Shown: in pieces, positions 34,583-46,654 of the stretch | How positions within the stretch are numbered: the stretch's first letter is position 1 | Layout: each line of letters opens with the position of its first letter | Assembly (NCBI GenBank): GCA_031841125.1 | Contig: CM063113.1 | Span: forward strand, 21,473,312 to 21,537,311 | Source of the DNA: Acanthococcus lagerstroemiae | Taxonomy: Eukaryota; Arthropoda; Insecta; Hemiptera; Eriococcidae | Length of the DNA: 64,000 nt | Reading direction: 5' to 3' | Notes under the pieces: generated by a model | What the model was told of the DNA's origin: nothing | The model's input: the letters and a program-made list of their open reading frames with translations, nothing else | Database searches by the model: none | Position numbers and translations under genes: made by a program

Positions 34583-35788
34583 AATAGGAACAGTTTTCGT
34601 TTCAGATGCCAAACGTGGTAAAATCTGTACGCACTCATCCACAGCAATAGGTACATTTACTGCACGACCTTTCAAACGAGACTGCTGAGCACTAGATCTA
34701 ACTTCAACAATTTTCATAAATGCGATCCTAGGACAAACAAAACGTTCTTCTAAATCTGTCAAACTTTTAATCACAGGATGAACATCAGGGAAACGTAATT
34801 CTCTTTTTCTCAAACATAATGTAGGCATCTTTTTCTGTTTAATACTACGAATGCAAGTAGTACACAAATACCCAACATTATTCTCGTCAATTTTCAAAAA
34901 ACAAACTTCATCAATAAATTCAAACGAAATATTTTTATATCTCATCAAATCTTCGACAGTATAGTGCCTTACTGACTTCTTAAACCACAAACGACCGCAA
35001 CATACACACGTGCAATCAGGTCCTTCCTTAATGGAAGTCTTATATTTCAAAAAACATTTTTCTTGTTCCCTTCTAAACAGCAAATCTTTTTTTTTTCAAA
35101 TACATCTTTCGGCATTTTTCACGCTGCAGATTACAAAAATAAGCTTTTTTCAACAACTGCCGTTTATAGTTACGATTTTTCAATTTTTTTTTATTCAAAC
35201 TTTTTACATTCTGGAGTCTCCTCATTTCATTCAATCGAACACGTGCGATATGGTCTTTTTTTTCTGCAAATCTGCTAAACGTCCTTTCTGGGTCAAACTC
35301 AAACGGGCGTGATGCACTGCTAAATTTCGCGGATTCGCCAAACGCCTCTTTTGGGCCAAACTCAAACGCATACGATGCACCGCTCGATTTTCCGGATTTG
35401 CCAAACGCCTCTTTTTGGCCAAACTCAAACGCATACGATGCACCGCTCGATTTTCCGGATTTGCCAAACGCCTCTTTTTGGCCAAACTCAAACGCATACG
35501 ATGCACCGCTCGATTTTCCGGATTTGCCAAACGCCTCTTTTGGGCCAAACTCAAACGCATACGATGCACCGCTCGATTTTCCGGATTTGCCAAACGCCTC
35601 TTTTTGGCCAAACTCAAACGCATACGATGCACCGCTCGATTTTCCGGATTTGCCAAACGCCTCTTTTGGGCCAAACTCAAACGCATACGATGCACCGCTC
35701 GATTTTCCGGATTTCTCAAACGATTTGCTTGACAAACTCGATTACGCAGACGCCTCTCTTTCAACTTATTTTCCAAATAATCTTTTGT
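34583..35788 (-). pseudogene. Third exon of a Helitron-like gene: basic 21-residue repeats plus cysteine-rich Helitron N-domain
   Basis: The exon follows an acceptor (GTCATTTTCAG) at 35791-35789. It starts with a basic segment, then six near-identical copies and one degenerate copy of NPENRAVHRMRLSLAxKRRLA (35300-35720). It continues as DHIARVRLNEMRRLQN, then CTCVCCGRLWF, LCTTCIRS, RIAFMKI and NVPIAVDE...ILPR. The last group matches the cysteine-rich region that precedes the Rep domain in animal Helitrons. Two frame changes coincide with T-runs on the plus strand (T8 at 35256-35263 and T10 at 35087-35096). After about 34583 the frame is lost. Rep and helicase domains are not in this window, so the product would be a truncated protein. 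Confidence 0.65.
35300..35720 (-). repeat. 63-bp tandem repeat array within the Helitron-like exon
   Basis: A 63-bp unit containing CATACGATGCACCGCTCGAT on the plus strand repeats six times almost exactly, plus a diverged seventh. The units differ mainly at one place (TTTTGGG versus TTTTTGG), encoding Gln or Lys. Because 63 is a multiple of three and the unit lacks stops, long frames open in at least five of six reading frames; only the basic minus frame continues into the flanking exon and the downstream domain. Confidence 0.85.
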
Positions 35789-35866
35789 CTGAAAATGACA
35801 AAATTCACCAAATTATGTAGTATCTATTCTCATTTATTTACTACTATTTCAAACCTGAAGACATAC

Positions 35867-35926
35867 CTCATTGCATAATGGTCCTTGATCCACTCTGTCC
35901 TTTAAAATAACATTATGATCCTGCTT
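35867..35926 (-). CDS. Second exon of the Helitron-like gene
   Basis: Twenty codons between an acceptor (TTTCATTTTCAG at 35929-35927) and a donor (GAG followed by GTATGT at 35866). Both ends are in phase 0, so the exon joins the exons at 36264 and 35788 without interrupting the frame. The following intron is 78 nt (35789-35866). The peptide has no motif of its own. Confidence 0.55.
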
Positions 35927-36263
35927 CTGAAAATGAAACAATGTAATAATTTTGTACTAGATATTTATTATAATCTGGCTTAGGACAAGGACACAATACA
36001 ATGACTTTGTTGTGATCAAAACCCAGTTCCATTCATCTTGTATTACAAAAACGTACACATTCAGAGTTGGATTAAAAGTCAGGAATCGGAAAATTTCCGA
36101 AGGGCCCGCAGGTCGAGCGATTATTTTTGATCAGTCGGCAAAGAAAGAAAAATTTGCACTTCTTGAGAATATGTAGAATAGCTCCCATATACTGTATAGT
36201 AACACTACCATAGCTGTAAATTTATGAATTTAAGTGAAATGCGATATTTAAAAAAATTCCTAC

Positions 36264-36350
36264 CTGATTAGCTCGACGGATTTTCTGTCTGTCGTTCCGT
36301 TTTTTTCTCTCTGCTCTTTCGTTCTTTTTCATTTTACGTTTTCGCGACAT
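36264..36350 (-). CDS. First exon of the Helitron-like gene
   Basis: An ATG at 36350-36348 opens 29 codons of very basic sequence (MSRKRKMKKNERAERKKRN and on), ending at a donor (AATCAG followed by GTAGGA). The phase is 0, matching the exon at 35926. A basic start with repeated K/R is common in Helitron proteins and could act as a nuclear localisation signal (inference). The intron that follows is 337 nt. Confidence 0.55.
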
Positions 36351-38845
36351 TCTGATGTAAAGTTATGAAATTTTAGGAAGAAACAAACGAATAATAATAA
36401 AAATACAGCTTTCTAAAAATATACTTTAAAAAAAAGTAAAATACGGCTGACCTGATTAAGTATAAATTCAGGAACAAATCGACGCACTTCAAAACAAACA
36501 CAAATAGTTCAAATACACACAGCACGAATTTAGACGCGTGGTAGTTCAAATGCAGGCAACACGAAAAAAGAACTGATACCAGTAACTGCTTATCTTGCTA
36601 ACAATAGCAGTACCGACGACAAACAACTATTGTTGGGAATGAATCTGAATAAACGCATTATATCGAAAGGTCGATATCTCGACATTTTCGACACGTAGAA
36701 AAATTGACCACATTTTTAACACTAAATCCCAATTTTCTACTCCGGTTATCTCCCTCCCCTTTGGGGTGCTGCGAAAAATGATAATAACTAAAAATATGTA
36801 AAATGAAATTTTCTTCAAATGAATTCCAGTATATTTTTTCGTCCCCAAGCTGAGATGATGAGAAATAATCGAAAGAAAAGTTTGACCCTCTCCCCCACAG
36901 CCCCCTTTCGGCGAATCCTCACCAAAATTTCACATGCACAACTTCAAGTGCTGTTCTATAACATATCTGATTTTCATAAAATTCGATCCTACACTCTTCG
37001 AGCTATTCCAGTTTCAAAATTTTGTACATATATATACCTATATATATAAGGATACCTGAAATAGAATGAATGATATTTTCGAACTCCTCACACCTCAAAA
37101 CGTAAAGAAAATTCACTCTGACCTCAAACCCCCACCCTATGAACAAAAACAATACCTCTTTTCGATTTCTTCGAAAAGTCGGTAAAAAAAAAACGACCAA
37201 AACAGTCAAAATAACTAAGAGGGGTTGAAGAAAATTAACAATCTGTACAACTAAAACAACACAAACAGCCGAAGTAGTCCAAACAGCGTGTACAGCCAAA
37301 ACAACTCACACAAAGCAATCTAGATAACCAGAATGGCCGTAATGACCGAGCAGTCAAACAAATGGAACAAATGGAACTATCGATTCTAAATCAGCTTAAA
37401 CAGTCAAACAAATTTAACCAATCCAAACAGTTAAGACAATTTAAACAGCCAAATCACGTCAAATAGCCGAATAAGCCTAAGTGACTGAAACAGTGCCAAA
37501 AGAATTCGAACAGCCTGAAGAGTCGAAACAACCTACACAGCCAAAACAGGTCGAACAACCGAAATCACCATCAAAAATAACTGATGGTGCCGAAGAGAAT
37601 TGAATAATCGGAGGAGTGATTGAAAAGGATGTACGACTATTATGTTCAATTTACTATCAACATTTAATGCAAGGATTGTGTCTTCATCACGATGATAGGC
37701 CCTAGGGGAGGGGAAGACAAATTCGTCTCCGCTTCTCTCTTAACGCAATTTTCTCTTCGTTTTCGTTTTTTAGAGTTTAGGAACTAATAAGCCGTATTTT
37801 ACTATCTGCTGTTCTCCTCTCAGTATCATAAGTATCGTACAAATTCCCGAATGTCAATTTCCCTAAAAGCCAATTTCCGGAAAGGCCAATTTCCCGAAAC
37901 CCAGTTTTCTGAAAACCTTTTTCCCGAAGTTCAAGTTCCAATAAGGTTGCTAGATGAAGTAACGTAAATTTTTGTAAAGGTTGACATCGTAGAGTCTTTA
38001 TCTGTTTAAATATGACACGTATGAAAAAATCATCAGAATCAATTTTATAGAGAATTTTATAGGGATTTTTTTTTGTGAGATCACGTTTTATAAAATAACG
38101 TGTTATTTTCGAGAAAATCTCAATAAACAATCACGCGAAAGACACGGGATGGAGTGGGAGAGTTTTTCCTAGTGCTGCAGGGATAATGTTCTGCAACTTC
38201 CACCAATGAAATATTTGATAGAAATGGTTTCCTCTTCGCCTCCTATTTCTCATTTAAAATTCTTAGACTATAAAATCAACCCCAGAAACACTACTACAAA
38301 TACTGAATCGGCCGAGACAAAGCTGGGTTCACATGCCAAAGAAGCGATCTGACCAAATCGGTTAGCAGTCACAAACTACTTACAATCGACAATCGTTGTT
38401 CGATTTAGTGTTAATCGACACAACCCGAACACTCCTCTGGCATCATCGACCCCTTCTCACGCTACAATATCTTCAGGCGCCGTATTTGATTACAGACGTT
38501 AACAGTCGTGGTTCTGATGCGCGGCTCTCCTGGGCAGGTTAGTCGGGGTAGCTTGCCCTTGCTTTCCCCACGGTTTTTGTTGCGTTAGAGTTTTCTTTCT
38601 CTGTTCCGAAGTTTGTTCAGCCACGGTTCGCTTACTAGCTCCGTGTTTTCACGACAATGAGTAAGCTGTCCACAGCGTGCACACGCACAATACCATTCTT
38701 TCTGATCTGGTGGTAACACGCTCTGCAATTGTAATGCCTTGTTCATGTTGGTGGGGGGTTACAAGATGCACTATGTGTTCACCTCGATTGATACTGTTGT
38801 CGCTGTGTTCGCTAGGGTGTTAGTGGGGGTATTCGAGTATCCTTT
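36351..38845. other. No gene recognised; two degenerate repeat tracts
   Basis: At about 37235-37565 the sequence is an irregular series of ACAGCCAAAACA-like units. At about 37845-37935 there are five or six degenerate units of GCCAATTTCCCGAAA. Otherwise there are short frames only. The segment at about 38505-38700 is GC-richer without a coding exon. Confidence 0.45.
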
Positions 38846-38849
38846 GCTT

Positions 38850-38924
38850 TCCGACGTTGGTGAGACTCGAACCCGAGACGCGAGGATTGTGAAGCGGGTG
38901 CGTTACCACTTGGCCACCCAGCAC
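38850..38924 (-). other. tRNA-like sequence (SINE head or tRNA pseudogene)
   Basis: On the minus strand GGTGGCCAAGTGGTAACGC resembles a pol III A box and GGGTTCGAGTCTC a B box, about 50 bases apart, with tRNA-like spacing. The acceptor and anticodon stems do not pair well by eye, so a working tRNA is unlikely. A tRNA-derived SINE head is the better reading. It lies upstream of the odorant receptor gene. Confidence 0.5.
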
Positions 38925-39362
38925 TCTTGCTACAATATAAAAAGTTGGAATGAACCGAAATGAATGACGTTTGTCGCCGTGCGTGAGCGTGAACTTGCGA
39001 AAGTTTGCTTCTAAGTTTCCTACCTGGGCGGAGCGTACTCAGTTCATCTGTATCGCCAAGTGCCAATTAGTGTGTTTACCGAACGACCGTAGGCCGGAGT
39101 ACGATATCTCCATACCGTGTGTCGATACACGGAGCGGCTCGACAAATTGATAGAATATTAATTACTTTCGGTGTATTTGGTTTTTATTCTCTATTAATCT
39201 GTTTGCTGATGACCTCGTCCAAGGTTTCCTATTATTCTAAACAAACAAAAAGCGAATAACCACGTTTCGCCTATCTCGCCGGTAGTAGGGGTTGATTAAT
39301 TTCCCTCCGCCTTCTTACTGGCCTCGTTTGCCGGGCCAGCAGTTGGCGTTCCTGGCCAAACG

Positions 39363-39503
39363 ATGGTGATCAGTTCCAACTTTGCAACACGGCTGAGTTG
39401 AGTGCTGAGATATCGCGATATTTTAACGTGTGCCCGATTGACTGCAACGAGAGTTCTGCCGTGGAAGCTCGGATACTCTGTCAACGCCAGTGAGTCGATC
39501 CGT
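39363..39503 (+). CDS. Upstream in-frame extension of the odorant receptor, interrupted by TGA
   Basis: From an ATG at 39363 the receptor frame reads 12 codons, meets TGA at 39399-39401, then continues open through VLRYRDILTCARLTATRVL and WKLGYS into the Met at 39504. Odorant receptors usually have about 30-50 residues with a leucine-rich, LGLWP-like motif before the first membrane segment, which this segment resembles. Either the gene starts here and is broken by one nonsense codon (or a sequencing error), or the segment is untranslated and the protein starts at 39504, or an upstream exon splices in after the TGA. I cannot choose between these. Confidence 0.4.
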
Positions 39504-40258
39504 ATGGCCGAAGCTCACGCCGTCACTCTGATGACATTCGCCATGTTGCCGTTGGGCGTCGCGACCCGGCAGGAGTACGAGAAGTTCGTGGCCGTGTACG
39601 CGGGCATTCTGCACGTGAACGTGATCGGCGGTATGTTCGCCATCGCGAAGGTGTACGGCGACGCGGACGCCTCGTCTTTGGAGATCGTCTACACGCTGAA
39701 TTCGGCCTGCAGCATTCTTGCTATGTTCTGGCTGGGACGGCTGCAGCGAGCCCGGATCCTTGGGCTGTACGGCGAGATACGCGCGTTCGCAGCCGAGTCG
39801 GAGGAGTGCGCGGCTTGCCTGAACCGCGTCACCCGTAAGCTGGACCACTATTTGCTGACCGTGGGCTGCGCGTCCGTATTCGTGTTGGCGGGGCCGTACT
39901 GCGCGGTCGTATTCACCGGCGTGCAGCCGAGCAACGTGAATGCGCTGGTGTACCCATCTTGGTACCCGTGGAGCCGAGATCACATGGCGGTGTACACGCT
40001 CACCATCGCCTTGCAGGTGGCGTGCGTCTTGATCGGGTACTCTTTGCTGCTCAGCTGTCTGGTCGTGTTCTTCAGCATCGTCGGCATCACTTTTGTCCGT
40101 GTTAGTGTCATCAGATCGCGGATCCGGTCGCTGGATAGGCGCATTCGCACGTCGATTGCCGAAAACGTGTCGCACTCGCCGATGAAGAGCGAACAAGTTG
40201 ATCGACGGATGTACGTCGAATTCGTCGCCGTCATTCAGAGGCATCAGTACCTGATAAA
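39504..40258 (+). CDS. Or: Odorant receptor, exon 1
   Basis: Insect odorant receptors are seven-pass membrane proteins of sensory neurons that form ligand-gated channels with Orco. This exon encodes about 251 residues with several hydrophobic segments (about residues 65-90, 110-140, 160-195) and the 7tm_6 pattern of short charged loops. It is GC-rich compared with its surroundings. It ends at CTGATAAA followed by GTACTT in phase 2, and the next exon supplies an A to complete Lys. With exons 2-4 the protein is 386 residues, within the usual 370-420. The start at 39504 is the first ATG after the upstream TGA. The minus-strand frame over the same bases is a shadow. Confidence 0.85.
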
Positions 40259-43200
40259 GTACTTAGTCTTGTCGTCACTTTCACTTCCCGAGTTCGGAAT
40301 AGGTGTACGAAGTGCCCACGGTTGTGTGTATCAGAGGGCGGCAGTGGAATGAAGCTCTATCTGATTCACGAACACGTGGACCCTTCGTTGTTTAATGCAC
40401 TATTTTCATCATCACACGGGAACAGGTCAAATGCTCAATTTGCATCGTATCGAGTTTTAAGGAATTGAGGAAACCTCCTTATAGGGGACTTGCGGTCATC
40501 AGCTTTGAAATTTTAACGGGGTAGAAACCGTTTTTATAAGGATGGAACGTATTTTACCTTTTTCGTTTTATGATCTTCGCTCCACAAAAAAGTAGGAAAT
40601 TTTCGTGTAAGAACCCTGTTGCCATAACTTTTTGCGAAAAATGTTGGCGGATGCGCAAGGGGTTGATGTTCAGCATAGGCTTCCCTTTAAGATGAAACAC
40701 TCGATGTTCCTGTTAAACAAACATTTTACGAGAAGAATTTTTCAGAAAATAAGCGATTGACCTGTGAAACACTGTCGACGTTGACAGAATCATCGACATT
40801 TGTATCGACATTACTTTTTCCCCCTTTTTCTTCCTAAGTTTTTGTATCCAAATACTTTGGAACAGATTCTATTAAACCAGTCCGTATAAGAATTATGATA
40901 ACTTAATTTATACAAAAAATTATTCAGTCTAAACCATTTGTCGAGTACACATGTCAATAGTAGTCCCCCGAAAGCCCTACTTTGGAGCCTTCGTGTACTC
41001 TCTACACGAAATGTGTTTTTAACCATTTCCTTCGAATCTTTTGTCGTGCTAAGAATAAATTTGTTAAGTCGGATAATTTATTTTAAAAAAAGGGGAAATA
41101 TTGTAAAATATTCGGTATTTTTTTTTTTAATGAGAAACCTATGTTAACTTCAACCTTTGTTCGTTTGGCTTTTTTTTTTTTTTTGAAAATATTTTCGGTT
41201 GTCGAATTTTTAGATCGAAATACACTTCTTTTTATGGGGGCGAAAATCGAAAAAGAAAATAAATAAATAAAATGAGTGCTACCTTCGCATTTATGCATAC
41301 CGTTTGAAAGCGTGTGTTAATAATGCTGCGAGTCGTGAAAAAGAATCCAAAAGTACATCTTCTTTTTTGCACAGGGAATCGAAAAGCGACGTGGAACTGG
41401 AAGAATTTGATTTGATCTTACTAATCGGAATAAATATCAATATTTGAGGATTTTTTTCATGTTTGGTTCTTCTTCCTATTATCCTATCGACCTTTCATGC
41501 GATTTCGATTTGGGCCTCCGAATTTTGTATTTCAAATCTCAATTTCTTAGTTTTTAAATCTTCACGAGAGCCTTGTAGATAGAATACAAATCTGTAGAGG
41601 AAAACTTTTCTTTGTTCTCCCGCATGGTGGGCTGAAAAGCACTACTTAAGATGTCCATATAAAAAGTACTACTGACTAAGTAGTATTGAGTAATTTTTCA
41701 GCAATATTTTCGACGGTCTCAGTGGTAATCTTCTACGCAGCTTGGTAGAATCAACATGGCTTAAGGACTAGTTAAACATCTTAATAAAGATTTTAGCGGT
41801 TTTTTTTTAAATCACATTTTAGATTCTACTCGGTCCAGGCCCCCAAATCTCAACTTGCGCAGTAAAAATATCAATTTATCTAATTTTTTCAAAATTATAT
41901 TCGCGCTTACGCTTTGAAAGATACTGTCTGGTGGAATAGCAGAAGGGCTCGAGTAAAAATCTGCCTTACGAAAAAAAAATCGAAACACCTCCGCTCTTCC
42001 GTCACACCGTAGCCTAGTGTTTTCAAATGTCAAAAACGTGAATTATATTCGACTTTTTCAACTTCTTTGAAACTTTCACCGATTATCAGCATACACGCAT
42101 CATGTCGACCGTTTGTCTTACTTTTTTCTTAGTTTTCATTTTATTTTCTCGGGTCAGATCAATCTCTGAAAGTTTTAGCTGCATTTCGCTTGTAGCTGTG
42201 TAAAATTCCAACAGAAAAGTACCTCTGATTTCGTGTTCCTAAGTCTGAAGATGAAAGTGAAAATTTATAGCAAGAGGAAACATTGTACCACATTCTTTGC
42301 TGAACACAAACCGTGCGTGAGTTTTTGCTCGGAAACGAACTTTACTAAATTATTATTATTATTACTTAATGCCGGCCGTGACTGTTTGCTGTACCCATTA
42401 ATAATAATAATAATAATCAAATCAACTTTATTCTGTGCAATTTCTAACTATTATACAATGCAATCAGGGTATAATTTTACGGCGCTATCGGGCGGCGGAT
42501 TATTATAATATTAATAAAAATAAATAAAATGCATGGATAAGGTAAAAATGTAAGTTAGTAAACGTAGTAACAGGTGGAATATGAAACAATAACAATATCT
42601 GGTAGTGTGTAGGTAAGAAAATGGTAACAATCTTTATAGGTACATTAAATTCACCGGACAGACACAAACATATATAAGTATAATAACGAAACTATAAGTC
42701 AATCGATGCAGTTTTATTGCTGAAAACGATAAACTGTGGTTACAGTTGAAATATACAAAAATAATATGATACAATAATTACAAATTAAATGCATTACCTG
42801 AATCGAAACAAAGATCCTAATTTACCGGCGAAGCTGTTTCACGAACGTATTTATAATTATCTATAAATTACATGTAGTACAAGCGAGTCGGCAGGTAATC
42901 TCATACTAACTATTGCAGTAGATGCCTTCAGTCGATATACCTACTGAATCGGCTATCAAGTTTATACACGCATGATCGAATTCGGGAAAACCAATTGTAG
43001 AATAGTTTCGTACACATATAACTATTAAGAAGGGGAACTACGTATTTAAAACGGAACGTAAGCAGGGTGAGCATTTTGACTATTGCAGACAAACCATGTT
43101 GGGTAAACATAGACGGATAACCAATGAATTCACAAAAAAAAAATGCTGATAATAAAATAAAAAATAAATAAAATAGAATATATAAAATAAAACAAAAAGA

Positions 43201-43715
43201 CAAAAAATAAAATAAGTAAAATAAAACAAATCCAAACCAAACGACAGAGACAAAACATAGAAGCGGAGAGGCAATGGGACAGGATATGATATAAAATAGA
43301 AAGAAAATCCAAAAAGACAAATCGAGAACGTGTTGCTAAGTTTTAACGTAGTAGCGGAGTAGCGGTAGGACAGGATATGATATGACAGGAGCGAAAGCAG
43401 AGCCCAAAAGTAGAACTCGAAAACTGTGTAAGTATATCGCAGCCTGAAAAGGACAGCGACACACACGCAAACCCAACCACCCTCGAAGCCAGAACCCCAA
43501 CAGGCCGCAAAACACTCCATGGCCCGAAAGGAATAAGGACGACGGTGTAACAGAGTAGTAGAACGAATTGAAATAGGGGCACTTGTGTCGATCCTCCCCC
43601 GCAACCACCAAGCGCTCCGCGATCCGCCAAAGCCCCAACCCCGAAAAATCGGATCCGCAGCTGCGCCACCATTCCACCCAGGCAGCGATATGTGTGCTAA
43701 CAAGTAGGACCTGCC

Positions 43716-45182
43716 TTATGTAACTCCCGCCCTGAGCGCTAACCATTTGTTGAGCTCCTTGTTGAATGTATTTATTTCCTGATTTTGCCTTAGAGCTGGA
43801 GGGAGCTGGTTGAAGCATTCTGCGCCTGCGTATCTAGCTTGGTTCCTCATATGCGTTTTAATCCATTTAGGGTATGAGGCCACTTTACCATCAGAGGATC
43901 GGAGACCGCTTTCAGCGCTTGTCTTGATGTCGAACCTAATTGGGTTTTTAAAGGCAAAACGTGAAATGTTACGTGTGTATAGGTTTTTTATGTCGATACA
44001 TCCGGTTTGTTCGTATTTTTGGGCCGTGCTCAGTTTCAATTTTCGCTCAATAGCTCCAACCGTGGAATTTCGTAAGACACGAATAGGTGCAAGATGGGTT
44101 TGCGCGGCCTTCCCCCAGTGAATGATGCCAAACGATAGGACAGATTCGTAAAGCAGGTGGTGTAATAATTTCGTATGTTTCTTTCCAAATTGGCTTCCCA
44201 AGTGGAACAGCAGACGGTTTATGGGCCTAAGTTTCTGCTGTAGGTGGGTTAAGTGGCTTTTCCATGTGAGTTTAGAGTCCAAATAAAGTCCAGGGTATTT
44301 GTAGCTTTTTACACATTCGACCTGAGAACACAGGCAGGGTCCGGTGCAATCGGCTTTGTGAATTTTTATGTTAAAATTTTGTTCTTGGTTTTCCTTGTAG
44401 GAGTATATGACGTACTTACACTTGTTTACATTTAGCGTGAGGCCATTTTGGTCAAACCATTTTGTGAGGATCTTTTCTTCACGTTCAAAATTTACTTTTA
44501 TTTCATCTAGTGTTGGGGCTGTGTACATAAGTGTAGTGTCGTCAGCGAAGCTTGCTATTTTACATTTAAGGGGTAGTTCAAGCATGTCGTTAATGTAGAT
44601 AATAAGTAAAGTTGAGCCAAAAACGCTGCTGTGCGGCACCCTATAGAGGACCTCTCTCCGTCCACTGAGTGAGTTTCCGATTTTCACTGCTTATTTCCTT
44701 CCGACAAGGTACGACCGAAACCAGTTTTGCATTTTTTTTTACTTATACCAACTACGGCTAATTTTTCAATCATGCTGGTATGGTGTACTGTGTCGAAGGC
44801 TTTTGCAAGGTCTAGATATATCCCTACAGTGGCTAGTCGCCACTCGAGCCCGTTTGATATGTCAGTGACATGGTCAAAGACTGCTTGATCCGTGTTTTTT
44901 TCTGATCTGAAACCATACTGCGTTTGAACACGGGTACAACAACGGACATCTTGAGAGCCTGAGGGAAGACTCCTGACTTATAGACAGGTTGAAAAGTTTC
45001 GTTAATAGGAAGCCAAAGACTTTAATATTTTCTCTAACTATTTGAAGCGCGATGTCATCTATCCCCTTGGCGGATTTGTTTTTCATTTTCGATACAGCGT
45101 CTAGTATGTTCATCGGCAGTATTTGATTTATTTCGAAAACTTTACCAGTCCCATTCTCGACCCATGGCTTACAGTGTGACAC
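43716..45182 (-). pseudogene. LINE reverse transcriptase region, broken
   Basis: The N-terminal RT piece (45182-44874) has NKSAKGIDDIALQIVRE. The region 44700-44870 holds the KAFDTVHH-like segment on the minus strand in another frame. The 323-codon frame (44687-43716) has PHSSVFGSTLLIIYINDM, FADDTTLMY (the catalytic motif), YPGLYLDSKLTWKSH and SFGIIHWGKA. The VPQGSVLGP-type motif reads VPHSSVFGS, a diverged version. The copy is inactive because of frame breaks. Confidence 0.8.
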
Positions 45183-45212
45183 ACTAGGTGTGCTCTGTTT
45201 TTGTTTTTTTCT

Positions 45213-46290
45213 TCAGCCAGCTTTAGGGTCTAGTGGGCTCTTTTTGTACTGACAGTAGGAATGGTTTTTCTTTTTGAATAGCTGTGCTATATAGGGTGTA
45301 GCCCACGGTGTCTCAGACTTAATTTTACTCGTGTGCAATTTTGCCTCGGTTGACTCTTTCATGCACCTATCTATCTGTGACTGAACAGAGTTGAACGCAA
45401 GGTTTGCATCATTTGCAGTATGTAGCCATTCAAAGTCCTCAGCTAGAAGTTTGTCTCTGAGAGTTCTGTGGTCCAAGAATTTTGTCTCTAACGTGGTTTG
45501 CGCCGCAGCTTTTCTCAAACCCAAACCCCGAGCCCCCAGTCCAATATCAGCTGAGACTCCCATATGGTCGCTGATGCCTGACATGACCAGTTCATATTCA
45601 GTGCTCTCATCAGCCTCGGCGAATCTAAGAAAGACATGATCGAGGCAAGAAGGGCCTCTTGTTGGTTCATCAACTACGCTCCTGAAACCTTGGACCGCCA
45701 TAAAATTTAGCTATTCATTGCTTAATTCTGGGTCTAGCGTGTTGATATTAATGTCGTCCGCTATGATGACGCCATTTGGGGTTTCAGCTAGGACTGATCC
45801 TAGTTCGCTAATAAATAGGGTTTTGTCAGAGCTGCATCAAGTCACTCGAACATGGAGTTAGTCGGGAATTCGGCTATAATGGCAGAGATCTTGGCCCACT
45901 GTGTGGCGCATCCTTTTATACGCAGTCTTTGTAGATTGCCAAAATATCGACGGTGTGTTGTAGTCCTAGTTTACTAGTCAGCGTAATTTTGATGCAGTTT
46001 GCTGTGCCCATTTTGATTTTGAAACCGGCCCAGTCTAATCTATTTTTTACATAAACTGCAACCCCATCCGACTTTCTTTCATCGTGCCTAGCCTGTATAA
46101 TACTCGTGTAACTATCAAGTTTGTATCTGGTGATGTCCGGTTCGTCGATCCATATTTCAGTGAGAACGATGAGATCATATTCATAGGGTGTGTAGGCTTA
46201 AGTGTGCGCGGAGCTCATCGAAATGCGCGTGGATGCTGCGTATGTTGGGGTTCAAAAGTTTCAGGACTTCACCTTGACCGGTTTTTAATC
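45213..46290 (-). pseudogene. LINE endonuclease domain (AP-type), broken
   Basis: Several minus-strand frames give endonuclease motifs: NIRSIHAHFDELR, DLIVLTEIWID, DGVAVYVKN, ADDININTL and SGISDHMGV, in that order. These match the catalytic motifs of LINE endonucleases that nick target DNA. At least two frame changes and a stop before 45701 interrupt it. The following linker (KSETPWATPYIAQLFKKKN) leads into the RT. Confidence 0.7.
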
Positions 46291-46654
46291 TAGCTGATAA
46301 CATGTTTCTTCTGCGGAGGCCTCCCCCTGGCCTCTAAGCTGAAAAAGGACACCCGCACACCCATATAGGACTGCTTGTTGTTTTCCCCCGCTCCTGCTTG
46401 AATAAAGTCCGCCTGGCCTCCTCCAGGGTTCTTCGTGGAGTTGTTCCATGTCCGCGTTGTTTTGTTTAGTACCCTCGCTCCTCTATACCCCTCCCGTATT
46501 TGAACTTCCGCTGTAGCTATTTCACTACCTGCCGCCATCTGCTCATTACCCAAATTTTGACTTAAAAGAAAGGTTGAAGTTCTTTTGGCCTGCCTTCTCC
46601 AATTCATAATGCAGTAATTTCTAAAATTCCTAAGAATCCCAAATTTACCAAATT

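Noticed and set aside
35351..35878. Three long plus-strand frames over the 63-bp repeat array
   Set aside because: They exist only because the repeat unit is a multiple of three without stops; they do not continue into recognisable sequence outside the array.
38850..38924. Functional tRNA gene on the minus strand
   Set aside because: A and B box-like words are present, but the stems pair poorly by eye; a SINE or tRNA pseudogene fits better.
39423..40244. 273-codon minus-strand frame opposite odorant receptor exon 1
   Set aside because: Shadow of a GC-rich coding exon; composition is R/H/Q-rich and has no domain, while the plus strand has receptor motifs and matching splice sites.
43080..43818. 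Several overlapping minus-strand frames rich in F, L, Y and W
   Set aside because: They lie in the 3' UTR of the LINE and reflect (TTTTA)n-like and repeated sequence.
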